Below are positions 34,868-47,500 of a DNA stretch of 64,000 nucleotides, piece by piece. A program made the translations under genes and the position numbers. Source of the DNA: Neckera pumila (Eukaryota > Streptophyta > Bryopsida > Hypnales > Neckeraceae). Location of the stretch: NCBI GenBank assembly GCA_963969595.1, contig OZ018410.1, forward strand, positions 35,259,413 through 35,323,412. The letters are read 5' to 3'. The notes below the pieces were generated by a model. The model searched no databases. It saw only the letters and a program-made list of their open reading frames with translations, and had not been told where the DNA came from. Numbering within the stretch: position 1 is the first letter of the stretch; the number at the start of each line of letters is the position of its first letter.

Positions 34868-36250
34868 ACTTATATTGTTGCCAGAGCCATCAAAATCATG
34901 CAAGTGGTATTGTTGCAGGAGCCATTAAAATTGTGTAGGTGGTATTGTTGGCAGAGCCATCAAGATTGTATAGGTGGTATTGTTGCTAAAGCCATCAAAA
35001 TCGTGTAAAAGGTACTGTTGGTAGAGCCATGAAAATTGTGTAAAAGTCGTTGTTTCCAAAGCCATCAAAATTGTATAGGTGGTATCGTTGCCAAAGCCGT
35101 CATAATCATATAAGTGTTATTATTGCGAAAGCCATTAAAATGGATAAGTGGTATTATTGATTGCCAAAGCCATCAAAATTGTGTAAGTGGTATTGTCAGT
35201 TGTTGTGGTATTGTTGCAAGAGCTATGATAATCATATAAGTCGTATTGTTGTTAAAGCCATCAAAATTGTATTAGTGGACAAGTGTTGTCAGTTCCCAGA
35301 GCCATCAAAATTGTATTAGTGGACAAGTGTTGTCAGTTCCTAGAGCCATCAAAATTGTATAAGCATTAGATGAGATTCGGGGGTCTTATAGGGCTTTGAG
35401 TTCCCTGCTGTTTGCTGCATTCCCAGACTGCGGGAACTCATTGGCTGACATGGCACAGCGACTGCCACGTCATTTTTGAATTTTTTTTTTTTTTTTGCTT
35501 AAAATGATATTTAGTTAAAAAAAAATGTTTTTTTTTTAATTTTTTTTAATTTTTTTTTTGACACACCCATACTAGCGTTCACTAAATCTGGGCAGATCAA
35601 GGAACAGTCCTGAAACGGCCCTCTAAGACCCCCAAATATCATCTAATGTGGTGTTGTCAGTTGTTGTAGTAATATTGCTAAAGCCATCATAATTAACCAT
35701 ATAGATGGTATTGTTGTTAGAGCCATCAAAATTGTGTAAGTAGTATTGTCCGTTGTTGTGGTAATATTGCTAGAGTCATCATAATCATATAAGTGGTATG
35801 ATTGTCAAAGCCATCAAAATTGTGTAAGTGGTATTGTCAATTGCCAGAGCCATAAAAATCATGTAAGTGGTATTGTTAGTTGTTGTATTATTGTTGACAA
35901 AGCCATAAAAATTGTATAAATAGTATTGTTAGTTGTTGTGTTATTGTTGGCAAAGCCATAAAAAACTGTGAGAGTAGTATTGTTGTCAGAGCCATCAAAA
36001 TTGTGTAAGTGCTATTGTCAGTTGCCATAGCCATCAAAATCATGTACGTGGTACTGTAAGTTGTTGTGTTATTGTTGGCAAAGCCATAAAAATTGTGTAA
36101 GTGGTATTGTTAATTATTGTGTTATTGTTGGCAAAGCCATAAAAATTGTATAAGTGGTATTGTTAGTTGTTGTCTTATTGTTGACAAAGCCATGAAAATT
36201 GTACAAGTAGTATTGTTGCCAAAGCCATCAAAATCCTTCAAGTGGTATTG
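34868..36250 (+). repeat. Minisatellite, about 36-bp units, interrupted by a MITE
   Basis: The unit is roughly GGTATTGTTGCCAAAGCCAT followed by CAAAATTGTGTAAGT, repeated some thirty times with substitutions and small length changes; some units carry an extra GTTAGTTGTTGTG insertion forming a longer variant. A CATTAG-family MITE sits within the array at 35364-35648. No long open frame runs through it, so it is not a coding repeat. Confidence 0.8.
35364..35648. mobile_element. 285-bp CATTAG-family MITE, copy c, inside the minisatellite
   Basis: Ends CATTAGATGAGATTCGGGGG and CCCCCAAATATCATCTAATG. Left of it the array stops at TTGTATAAG and right of it resumes at TGGTGTTGTCAG, which is the next part of the unit. 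The insertion therefore left no visible target duplication. Confidence 0.7.
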
Positions 36251-37304
36251 TTGTGATTTATGAACCATCTTTTTAAAATGGATGGGCTTAATTTTGGTGA
36301 GTGTGGATTGTAGATTGTGTGGTAGACATATCTTTGTGTGGATTACATTTTTCCATAGACATTTGAATAAACAATAATTTTATGGGTGGTAAGATATGGC
36401 ATGAATCTTTTGTTTGGGTTTGGTCAAAGTATTTTCATATTGGTGAGTTCTGGTATATATTTTGTTTAGTTTTGTAGTAGTCGTGGAGTAGGTGTAGGTT
36501 ATGATTATTAATATGTGGATTGGAAAGGTATTGCATCTTCATCAATTTGATGAACGATAAAATCATTCAACTTGTTATAATGCACTATGATTCATTATGT
36601 TTAATTTTTTTTTTTAAATGAATAATAATAATTTTGTTCCTAAGTCCATCATGAATGATTGAATGAAGAGTATAATGAGGTTTTATAGTTTCATTAACTA
36701 CACGATATGCAATTTGATAGCAAGGGTTACTAAGAGAAAACTTGGTTAAGTAGATTAAGGCTTAAGACTATGGATTTTTGCAATGGTCATCTCACAAGAT
36801 CAACATGACCATTTTAAACTAGGCCAATGACAACTTTTTTAGACCTTAAAGCTCCTCTTTCTGTAAACTTCCAATTTACAACTAGAAATGAATGACTTTT
36901 TTTGTATTTAATTCTTTTATTCCATGCCTTCTCTAAGTCATAAAAAATTTTGGAATTTTTTGTGAAGATTTGGCATTACTCTAAATACTTGAATAAAAGT
37001 GAAAAAAATAATTTTGAGTGCAAAATATGTTTAAAAAATTTGAATTTTTTTCACATAGCTTCACATTGAAGTATAAAATACAATGGAGTAATTTTTTACC
37101 TTGTCATTCTAAAATTAGAAAATTAGCACTCTATAGTATTAGGTCCAAAGTTCAAATTGCAATAAAATGTTCAAATTTCTAAATTTACAAAATTTGCAAA
37201 CTAGAATAGAGACTACACTTGATAAAATTCATTTCATTAGTTGTTAACAAATTAAAGAAATCACTTTTATGGCTCAAATTTAGAAGAGAACAAAAATTGC
37301 CAAA
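36251..37304. other. AT-rich DNA, nothing recognised
   Basis: About 1 kb without a supported gene or clear repeat. Confidence 0.5.
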
Positions 37305-37691
37305 ATGCCCAATATAGAGATCAATCAATTTGCCATTTTTTTATGTAGGACAGTCAAAAAATATCACAAGGAGAAAATATGCAACATTTATCATTGGTTG
37401 AAGCCACTCCCTCTTACTAAAAAAAATTGGATGGACCGGAATGCAATTTGCTTCAACAACACTCCGTGGCCATCTCAAAGACTGGAACAAGCAATGTGGG
37501 AGGCCATCACCGCCCATGCAAGAGCAACGTGGTTTAAAACAACCAAGCTTTGTGTTCTCTATCCTAATAAGGCTGGAGTTTTCCTCAAGCGCTTTGATAA
37601 CATCTGGCTCCAAACCGATTTTTTTGGTAAGAGGTCCCACTTGCTGATGAGCTGGAGTGTAGTTCATCCCAAGATGGAATCTTTTGCCTAA
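37305..37691 (+). pseudogene. LINE retrotransposon 3' coding remnant
   Basis: A 128-codon frame ends at 37691. Its middle reads NWMDRNAICFNNTPWPSQRL and EQAMWEAITAHARATWFKTT, the W-x2-RN-x3-F...WP spacing found at the C-terminal end of plant non-LTR retrotransposon ORF2 proteins, downstream of the reverse transcriptase. FLKRFDNIWL and LLMSWSVVHPKMESFA follow, with a short 3' tail. The reverse transcriptase is absent, as expected of a 5'-truncated copy. The call rests on pattern memory. Confidence 0.55.
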
Positions 37692-38011
37692 GCTTCTAGC
37701 CCAAGCCCTTACTCTTTCCTCTGACTGCCTTTGGCCTCTATCTCATTGCATGCTCTGCCTGGGTTAATGTGCCTGTTTGGGGTTGATGTTTTGAGTTGGC
37801 TCTTGGATTTTAGCTTATTTTGTTAAAAAATAGATGTAGAAAATGTAAATATTTCACCAAGGACATGGTCCCTTGGTCCAGTGTTCTGTTTCCTTTTGCA
37901 ATGGAAATTGTCCATGTATTTCAAGAAATAAATAAAGAAATAAATCATACTACTAAAATCATAACTCCCTCTGTAATATCACAAATGCTACCATTAATAA
38001 TAGGGGCTTAT

Positions 38012-38649
38012 GATTGCTATGCTATGCATTCATTGTATTACATATTAGTAAAATTTTGATATATTTGAATAGAATGCTTGATAATGATTTCAATAAGTCT
38101 CTGATATGATTAATTTTAATATTTTGTAAAATATTTTCAATCATGCGTACATAAAAATAATATTTTCATACAATGTTATATTACAGAAATAGAGTAGTAG
38201 TTTGCAATCACCTCTGTAATATCACTTTTACAGCTTTTATGATTTCAAAATTCTATTGCTACTACCAAATTATTTGAGAATTTTTTTCCAATTGAAGCAA
38301 TTTTGGATTTCACAACAATTAAGTTGTTCATGAAGTTTTTGAAATTTACAAGTTTTTTTTTTCAATTCACCAAGTTTTTGGGTTGCCATTGTTTGTAACA
38401 ATTGAGTCAACTTTTGAATGCATTACAATAAATGTGTATCTTTTACAGTATTCACCATTGCATATATTTCATTCATCATTCAATAAATTTCTATTGTACA
38501 TTTCAATATATGCTTACTTATAAACAAAATTATACAAAGATTTTTGTAATTTTTATTTGAAGATTTATTGAAATTTTTGTTTTGCATTTTATCTAATATA
38601 TAAAAATTCTAACAAAATTCTAATGATGAATAAACATAGCATAGCAATC
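38012..38649. repeat. 638-bp inverted-repeat element
   Basis: GATTGCTATGCTATGCATTC at 38012 and its inverted partner GAATAAACATAGCATAGCAATC ending 38649 form the arms, with weaker similarity inward (AAAATTTTGATAT). AT-rich and non-coding. 37692-38011 is LINE tail and AT-rich DNA. Confidence 0.5.
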
Positions 38650-39070
38650 GCCAATCACTTGTAAAGAAATAAAGAAATAAAGAAATTGGATGATGAATGT
38701 TCATTCCCATCTTTAAGGCCTCCTAAAGTCATCCAAAGGACAAAAAACGTCTTTCCAAGCATCTTAGGGTTAACCTTTAAAAGAAATATATGAGGTCCTA
38801 GGAAGGTTGCCTAATCTTCCTTACATGGGCATTATGTAGCTTGTTCAAATGATCAATGACCAATGAGCTTTTGCCCTCTTCAAGGCCATGAGCAACCTCA
38901 AAACTGCTATTCAAAATTTTTTATCAAACTTTTCAATGTAGAAACTACAAGTTCAAATTGTAATTCAAAACCTAAAATGTAAATTGATAGATGCATTTCA
39001 TGACTTAGACAAAGATAATGATATTCATAAATTCATAAATAATTGAATATTAGAGATGTAAATGTACTAA

Positions 39071-39144
39071 AGAACGCGCTATGTAGGGTGTATATTGCGC
39101 AAAAGCAAGCTTCTATGTAGAATGCACCTCACACGGTGCGTTCT
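39071..39144. repeat. 74-bp hairpin
   Basis: AGAACGCGCTATGTAGGGTG at 39071 pairs with CACCTCACACGGTGCGTTCT ending 39144, about 24 bases per arm with a few mismatches and a 26-base loop. It could be a tiny foldback element or a hairpin RNA; nothing distinguishes these here. Confidence 0.45.
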
Positions 39145-40682
39145 CTAATGTTAAGACCAATTCCAATATGTTTGTATTGCTCAATTTGCATTCTAATTAT
39201 CTCTTAAAAATGCATGAATTGGCAAGGGCTGGTTTTAATGTGGTGGCACAACTCCTAAAATTGTGGCTTAAGAGTTTGGGGGCAATGGGCTACGCATTGT
39301 CTGACTATATCAAATTATATAAATGGAGCAAATCATATTCAAATGTGACATGTAATTAGAACTAAATTTTCCATAAAAAACACCCCAATCTATACACACA
39401 TAAGACCTTTTCCAAATTTCCAAATGGGCAAGTGGTTGATTACTTGATAGAAGAAAATTATTTCAAATGTATCAGTCCATTTTTTAAGTTTAAAACTAAA
39501 AATGACATACATAAAATTAAGTCACCAATTTGTATAGGTTGATTTAGTCTAATTTTGCAAAGTTGTATTAATTCTCAAAAGTTTTTAGTCTTTCTGTAGA
39601 CAACATCTTTAATATAATCTTCAATACTACTAAAGTTCAAAATTCTACACTTAGCAACCAAATTATTGCTTAGAAATAAATTTGCCTTTTTCAATTTATC
39701 ATGTGGCATTAAACTTTAAGGCTCTTTTTTCAAAATTTAGTTTGAATAATATTTTTTAGTTTGAAACACAATCAAATATCACTAGACAATGAACTTCAAA
39801 TAAGATTTCAAATATATTTTTCTTTTTTTAGAATCCTAGACAAATGGACTTTTGATTCATATTAACTCTTGTATGAACTCTAAAGGCAATAAATTCTTCT
39901 TCTTGTGGTCCCTTTCAAAAATTTATACTAAAATGTAAATAAAGTCATTGATTAAGCACAATATTAATATATAAACAAGTCTAAATATCTCCTACAATAA
40001 ATGGCTAGAAATAAAAATTCTATAAATGAAATTTTTAATCAAGCAATAGAATTAAACCATGGCAACAAGCTATACAAGTTTCACCTACATTGTATACAAC
40101 ATGCATACAACTTGCAACACACACTACTTCAATAATTGTATAAATGAAAATGGCAAAAGCTGTCAAATAATTTCAAAGTATAATACCATGGTTAAATTTT
40201 GAATGAATTTACATATATGTAGCTAAATGATTGGTATTTCTTCAATAAAACAAACCTTTGTAGACCACCAACAATGGTGATATATATGGAAGTTAACAAT
40301 GTTTAAATACAACTAGTGTAATGAGATCTATATTATTTTATACTATTTCAAATGGATGAATTGTTCTACAACTTTCATCCTAAATTATTTTCATTCAACA
40401 TTCATCCACATTAATGTGAGGGACCTTACTATTTAAACTTTCAAAATGTCTTACATTGATAGCACTTTATGCAAATTGGTGCTAAATATTTAATTCAAGA
40501 CAAAAATAATAGTTTAGCAGGTCAACTATATTTACTTGTTTTGGTATACACATACATGTATATCTAGAAGCTTTATATAAATACATCAACAAAGTATTTG
40601 GACCTAGGGAACCAAAAGAAGAAAAAAGTTGTAAAACCTATAGGTGATGAATTCAAATCTCTTAATTTCTAACAATTACAAT
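39145..40682. other. AT-rich DNA, nothing recognised
   Basis: About 1.5 kb of AT-rich DNA. Short open frames have no motif. I see no gene, array or clear element. Confidence 0.5.
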
Positions 40683-41035
40683 AGAGTTATTCGTAAAGTC
40701 CCCCAGTTTGGAGGGGACTTTTTCACAAATTTCCTCCAATGGAGTAAAAACGCAAAGTCAGCTGGAGTTTTGAAACTCCAACCAACAGATGGGGAGTTCT
40801 GTAATACTCAAGGATATACTCGGTGACGTCATCTCCCTGCTCCGCCCTCCCGACACTTGATCCCGCAGGCAAAGTCCGGACAAAACTTCTTTTTGGTCGA
40901 TTTGGGCACGAAAAATAGTTTGATACCACTTTTGTATTGGGTATGTCAGATGTGGGCGACTTTTTGCCCGAAACCTGCTTTTTCACAAAACTGCGGAGTT
41001 TAAACACCGGTTTTGGGTACTTTATGAATAACTCT
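40683..41035. mobile_element. 353-bp Harbinger-like MITE
   Basis: Ends AGAGTTATTCGTAAAGTCCC and GGGTACTTTATGAATAACTCT are inverted repeats of about 20 bases. AAT at 40680-40682 and AAT at 41036-41038 give a 3-bp target duplication, as for PIF/Harbinger elements. The interior is richer in GC than its surroundings and has no transposase frame. Confidence 0.65.
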
Positions 41036-41099
41036 AATGGCTCTCAAAGTATTTTGTACACTTATAAAAATTATCATAGGTAATCAAAGAATTAGAAAT

Positions 41100-43089
41100 T
41101 TAATCCCTAAAGGATCATTCATTTGTCCCTTTAGAGGACAAATGGGAATTTTGGGCAGGTGCCTATAATTTTTTTTCAATTGGTACCCAGGAAAAAAAGT
41201 TATCTCCAAATAGCTCAAAACTTGGAAAGGGAGAGAGAGGGTCAGCCAAAAAAAGTTCAAAAACCTGAATTAAATTTTTTTTTCTCATAGGTTACATTTT
41301 TGTTTACCTAAAAAGCTTTTATTCATTCCATTTGGATTTGTTATGAGAAACTTGTGGACAATCTTGTTTTTTGGGCAATTAGAGCATCTTTTCAAAAAAT
41401 ACTCCCTCTGTCCTAAAATGATCTTCCTGATAGACAAAATGTTCCGGATTAAGGAGATAAATAATTTTTTTCCAAAAAAAATTGGAGTTTTATGTAGAAG
41501 TCAATGTACTCCTATTGTTTTGAAAATTTGAGTTTCAAAAGAAATTTAGAAGTATGATTTTGAAGCACTTAAAAATTGGATTTTTGGAGCTTTTTTCTTA
41601 AGCACCGCTAGCCAATGGTTTTGTCATTCCCGCGTTTTGTGAGTCTCTTCCTGTAGTGGCATTCTTAAGATTCCCGCATTGAAACTATCCATGTTGAAGT
41701 CCCACATTATGTCCCTTTATCATTACTCTAGTCCCACATACGCAGCACTTTCAGAATTTTGCGGTCTTCTTTTCCAAGATTCATCCCTAAAAGTAGGAAC
41801 CTCATTGGTCTTGCCTGTAGCGATCCAACTGTGTTACTGTTGCTGTTCGTAGCTCTTACTGGCTGTGAAGTTTTTCAAATCTTAATAAAATTACTAAGTG
41901 TACACTAATAACTAATAACTCAAAGGCGGCCAAGAGTCTCAAGCAACCAAACCTGAACACTGATTGCAAGCTAGCAATACAGTAAACCAATTCCTCAGAG
42001 ACTTTTTTTTTTACTCAGGAGTAAGTTGAAAGCGTCCAATTATGACACGAAATTTCATTGCAAAGGAACCGCAAAGGTATTTCCAAGTAAGTGCAACCAC
42101 CACCCCTAATACCTCCTTGTTGAAGGTGCCATGGAGCTTCCTCTCAATAAAGTATTCCATATTAAGTTATTCTTTGGGCCCAGTGAAACCTTGTTGTCAT
42201 GATCGCCATAATCACCAACAGTGTCCACCAAAATTGTCCATGACGGGGGGGATTCATTTCGCAGGTTATTTGTCCTAATCACAGTAGGAAAATCATTTCG
42301 GGACAAGAAACTAAGGCCAACTGGAAGATCATTTGGAGACGGAGGGAGTAACTTGTTAGATTCATTTTTGATGCTATTTTTACAATTTTTCAAAAAAAAA
42401 AATTCCACATGTTTTAGTTTGCTTTCTATCCTAAATAGAAGTATTAACGGGATATACTTATTAATCAACATCTCATACTATATAAATATCTACCTTTGCT
42501 GTACATCAATGGTTATTGAAATATGCGGGGCTTGTACGTCAAGTTTCAAACATCTACAGTTTTCCACAATAATTCCCTTAATTTTTTGGTCGCCTTGATA
42601 CCCCTATTTAGAATAGAACAATTTCACTATTGAAATTAGTGCATTTTAATTCTATCATAAAGATATTGATAATTTAGATTTTCCTTCTATCTCGTATCTA
42701 CTTCTACTCAATAATTTCTTAAAGCATGAAAATTAAGTTTTTTGACCTTTTTTTTTCCTAGAATCTCAACTCAATTCCTTACCATAAAGATTTAAAGCTC
42801 AAAATGCTGTGGTGCAAAAAATTAAAATTAAGAAGGTTCAAAGTCAAGTATTTTAGTTGTGCAAAGTGTTGAAAAACTTTTTTTTTTAAACTTTAAATAC
42901 AAATATCTTGCAATCTAGGGGATCAAAAATTCTGAAATTTTTTCCATACATTCTCATACTAGTTAGGTATAAGATCCTATAGTGAAAAGTGCAAAAAAAA
43001 TAGTTTTCAATTTTTTTTACTCTTTGCTATAGAAATGACAATTTTGAGTGTTTTTTGGCAGAAAAATGGCCTTGGCCTTTAGGGGTTAA
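41100..43089 (+). mobile_element. TTAA element copy 6, enlarged by nested insertions
   Basis: Ends TTAATCCCTAAAGG and CCTTTAGGGGTTAA. The body follows copies 1 and 8 (GGTACCCAGGAAAAAAAGTT, CATTTGGATTTGTTATGAG, CTTCTATCTCGTATCTACTT). It is interrupted at a TA by the element 41402-42348, and apparently again by about 140 bases near 42449-42590, absent from copies 1 and 8. Confidence 0.75.
41402..42348. mobile_element. Stowaway/mariner-like element, 947 bp, nested
   Basis: Begins CTCCCTCTGTCCTAAAATG and ends, inverted, CTCCCTCCGTCTCCAAATG, the well-known plant Stowaway (Tc1/mariner) end. AATGATCTTCC continues on both sides. TA precedes and follows (41400-41401, 42349-42350), and the host TTAA element reads on from TA to ACTTGTTAG as in copy 1. 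A minus-strand frame at 42471-42106 has no recognised transposase motif. Confidence 0.8.
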
Positions 43090-44300
43090 AACAAAGTTTA
43101 GATATGTTGTAGTGCAAATAAGACAATAACTTGCATAAAATAAAATTTCAAAACTTCTAAAACACTTTTGATTTTTAATAATATAATCAAAGTTATTAGT
43201 GAAAATGACCTTTTAGTACAAGTAAATTTTTTCAAGTTTTTTTTTGTGAGTGGAATGAATTTTTTTTTAAATTTTGGTAAAATTTTACAAATTTTTAATA
43301 TCATGGAATGACATATTGCTGAATAAATATGTCTCAAAATTTTCACATTACTTATAATTCACTTTGAAAATCTCCAAAATTTGTAGAAGGTTAAAAAGTA
43401 TATAGAGTATTAATATTTTATTTTTCATGATTTTTTTGGAGATTTTTGTAATTAATTATAAGTCATAAAATTTGGATTCATATTTAAGTCATCAATACGT
43501 CACTCCATAAAATTTAAAATTTGTGAAATTCTTACCAAAAGATTCTAAAATGAATTTTCATTCCACTTACTAAAAAATATTTGAAAAAATTTACTTGTAC
43601 TAAAAGTTTTAGTTCACTATAAAGTTTGAATTCATCATTAAAAAAGCAAAAAATATTTTGAAATTTTTAATTATCATTTTATACAAGTGCATTACTTATA
43701 CTTCAACATGTTCAAAACATGTTGGAATAATTGAATTTCTCAATTAGTTATAACAACTTTTGAAATGTGTAAATACTTATAAGAGCCACTGTATGAATGA
43801 AAAGGATCGATTTTATAATGTTCAAAATTCATAATAAGCTCAAATTGTGGTATTAGATATCACAAAAAGACTTTCCATAATTTTTTTTTAAATTTTTTAA
43901 TAAAGGTCTACAAATTTATCAAACTTTGGACATGCTTCAAATTATGCTTCATTATTTAAAAAACTGATCCAAACACATAATACCTCAAAAGAAAAAAATC
44001 AATGATGGTAGCTTGCTTTTTGGTTTTCTTGTTGGTAAATTGCTATACACCTAAAAATGCATGTTTGTGAAGAAAAATGAATAGAATCATCTATCATTTA
44101 TGTTAATGCCCATCCATAGAACTATCTATTATTAATAATTTCATCCAAGTATTGACTAACATAATGATTCTTTTGGCAATCCCATCCACTTTTTTTTACC
44201 CATTTTTTTTAGTGTTCAAAAGTAGCCTATCCCCAAATAAGGTAAGATAAGTAAGATTCTCGCAAGAATTCGCTAATGTTTTTTTTGGCTCATTGACCGC
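43090..44300. other. AT-rich DNA, nothing recognised
   Basis: About 1.2 kb of AT-rich DNA without a gene. An imperfect inverted relation exists between about 43190-43270 and 43540-43610 (AAGTAAATTTTTTCAAG against its complement). GC content rises at about 44300, where the CRT3 promoter begins. Confidence 0.45.
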
Positions 44301-44556
44301 CTAAATACCGGGCAGATGCTGCCGCCACTGTAGAATCGGCTGCAGGTATCAATATTCACCATTTCGCTGCCAGTTTCGCACAACTTACGAATAAATTGAA
44401 ACCAAGCTGACGACGGAGCGGCTAAGACTTGGGCGCGCGTTGTCGGTCCCGTCGGGGCGTCCTGACACTTCCATTGCCGAGCAATTCGTCGTTACCGCAC
44501 AAGTGAGAGCGTCGACGGAGTTTCAGCAGCATTGCTTTGTTTCGTAGTCCAATTCA

Positions 44557-47500
44557 ATGTCGTTCTCCGGCTTCGCCATGGCTGCTCCTCCCATTCTCTT
44601 GCTCCTCATAGCCCTGTCGTCGTTCGTTCGTTTCGCTGCCTCTGAGGTTTTCTTCCAAGAGAGTTTCGATGGTGCGATTTCTGTGGCTGTCCTTCCCCTT
44701 GTTGCTTCAAATTTTCTCTTCATGGCTCTCTGTTTTTGATTGCATTTCTTTTTCTTGGCATTTATGTGATGTGTAGAGTTTCTGCGGTGATCGTTCTTGT
44801 TGTGTTTTGATCGTTTTTGTTTGTGGTCAAGGGTTTAGTATTCAGGGTTAGTCGGTATGTGTTTTGTGTTCTTGGATACCTGTTTTGGAGTTCGTCGTGG
44901 TTTCGCTGTTGTGAGATATTGGAGCATTGTGTGTTACTGCCATTGATTAGTTTTCTGAGATCGGTGATTTTGGAAAATAGTGACGGTAAGCCTGTCGGTA
45001 AGCCTGTGTACGAACTACGAAGTGTATCTGACTTCAGATATAGAATGGTTTCTTTGATAATTTCAGCTTCGATGAGCTGAACTCGCACATTGAGTCGTTG
45101 TAGTTGTGTATTTGAGCAGTTTTCTTGACAAGCGTTGAGGTCTTTTGCTCATCGCTGGACGAGTATTAGTGTAAAAGCCTGGCTATAATTTAGATGAACT
45201 TTCCAACGACTAACAAAGTGGACTGGTTTTAGCAGTGACAGTTTCTGTCTTCGTATATTATTGTTCCTGCTCCTATGTGGTATTGTATTTTATGTTTTCT
45301 CTTCCAGCAGTTTATACAACTGTGAAATGACCATATTGTTTCGGAAATAAAATGTTTTCTGTTAAGTTATAAACTACACTTTTCCTTAATTATTGGCTAA
45401 TAGGGAGTTGCCGTGGTTATGGTCAGCACGGGCAGTATCGGGGATTGTTAAAGCTAGTTTCGCAGGCTGTCATGTCTATTTTCTTAGATTTTAAGGTTAA
45501 ATTTTGGCTTTTCTGTTATTCTGTTCTGAATTCGGCGTATGTTGCTATAATTTGGACGTCATTTTCAGCATTCTGAGGTGGCTCACATTTGAAGGCATCG
45601 GAATCGGACTGATCGGTTTCTATGAATGTCCTTTGTTTGTGAAGACGGCTGGGAGAGCCGTTGGATTGTGTCGGACTGGAAGAAAAGCGAAGGTCTCAAT
45701 GGAAAGTTTGTGCATACCGCTGGCAAGTGGTATGGCGACGAGAATGACAAAGGTTTGTGATGATCAATCCCTTTATATCCCAGCGGAAAAACATACGCGA
45801 GGTAATGATGTTAGAGGAGTTTGTTTGTTTCTACTGATTGCTTAGCATCGAGTGACCATCGGTCTAGCAGAATCACTGCAATTATTCCCTGATTGCTTCA
45901 GTAGTTCCCACTCTATCTCAGCTTCTGTTCCTGGTTGACTTTTGCAGGCATTCAAACATATCCAGATTCACGATATCATGCTATCTCTGCGCAAATTTCT
46001 GAGTTTAGTAACAAGGGTCGTACCCTTGTACTCCAATACCAAGTCAAACATGAACAGAATATTGAATGTGGGGGTGGCTACGTGAAACTAATGAGTGGTC
46101 AGGTGAACCAAAACTCTTTTGGTGGTGATACACCTTACAGGTGAGTTTCACATTCAGCTCGCCCGACTTTATTTATTTATTTGTTTATGTATTTATTTGT
46201 TTTCCCTATTGTGAACTTCAAATTGGATAGTGTATGCATGGCCTGATCCACAACCTGATGGCGCAAAAGTATAATGTCAGATAATCAGTCGAAGTGCTTA
46301 GCTGGATACCCAGATTTGTAGTGTGCAGATTTGTTCAAATCGTATGTTGAATTCTGAATGCCCGTTGCTTGAATGAATTCTAGTGAATGTGTTCATTTGT
46401 AATAAAACGAACAAATTAGGGCCTAAGCATCGCACCTGTAATGATTTGAATCAGCATCTAAGGCCAGAAACGTCTTTATGCCAGACTCCTTGAGGTTTGG
46501 AAATATGGAAATCAGTTTTATCTTTATAACTCAGTATCTACGACTTACATTGTCAACTTCTGTGCTAGAAAATAATTTCAAACTTAGGAAGGAATGTCGT
46601 GGTCTAAGAGTAGGACTGAATGTGCAGTATTATGTTCGGGCCTGATATTTGCGGCACTCAAACCAAGAAAGTGCACGCCATCATCTGGTACAAGAGTAAA
46701 AATTATGAATTGAAGAAGACAGTGGAGTGTGAAACTGATAAGCTGTCCCACGTCTACACGTTTATCATCAAACCGGATGCTACCTACAGTATTTTGATCG
46801 ATAATAAAGAGAAAGAATCTGGCAGCATATCCAAAGATTGGGAACTGCTGCCACCTCAGAAAATCAAGGATTCCAGTTCTAAGAAGGTATCTTACAGTAT
46901 CTTTTTTGAATGTTATGACCTTGTTTTCAATGGACTTGTTGCAATTGTATCTATTATTTTGCTATCTTTCTTACTAGCGCCACTAAGTGAATTCAGCTTT
47001 TATATCCTTGTACTTATTCTCGGTACTGGTTGTGTGCTCTCAGCCAAATGATTGGGATGATGAGGAATTCATTCCAGATCCCGAGCACCAAAAACCTGAG
47101 GTCTAATTCTACTGCTCTTCAGAGTTTTATCGAGTGCCTACTGAAATCATTTACTAGCGCTGGTTTACTGCCTATTTTATTGAAGCATACGTGGCGATAC
47201 AATTGTGTATATGTAGTTGTGTTTTACTAGGGCTAAAGTCTTGTCTGTGAATTTTACCTTTGATGTAGGGGTATGACTCCATCCCAAAGGAGATCCCAGA
47301 TCAAGATGCTAAGAAGGTATTTGATTCCTGTGCTCAACTTCGGGGTAATACCCGGTGATGGTTTCATCGATAATTAGTTCGTCCTGCTGTAATCCATGAT
47401 CAAGGAAAATTATGCTTAGATGTCGAAATTCCGTTGGGCAACCTTTGGACTGGGTTTAACCATGGTAATCCTCATTTAATATGCCATTGCAATGAGTCTC

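Noticed and set aside
34868..36250. CRISPR-like array
   Set aside because: The repeats are continuous 36-bp units without unique spacers, in a plant nuclear context; it is a minisatellite.
37305..37691. Host gene with a novel domain
   Set aside because: The W-RN-F-WP spacing fits the C-terminal end of plant LINE ORF2 better, and it stands alone in AT-rich DNA.
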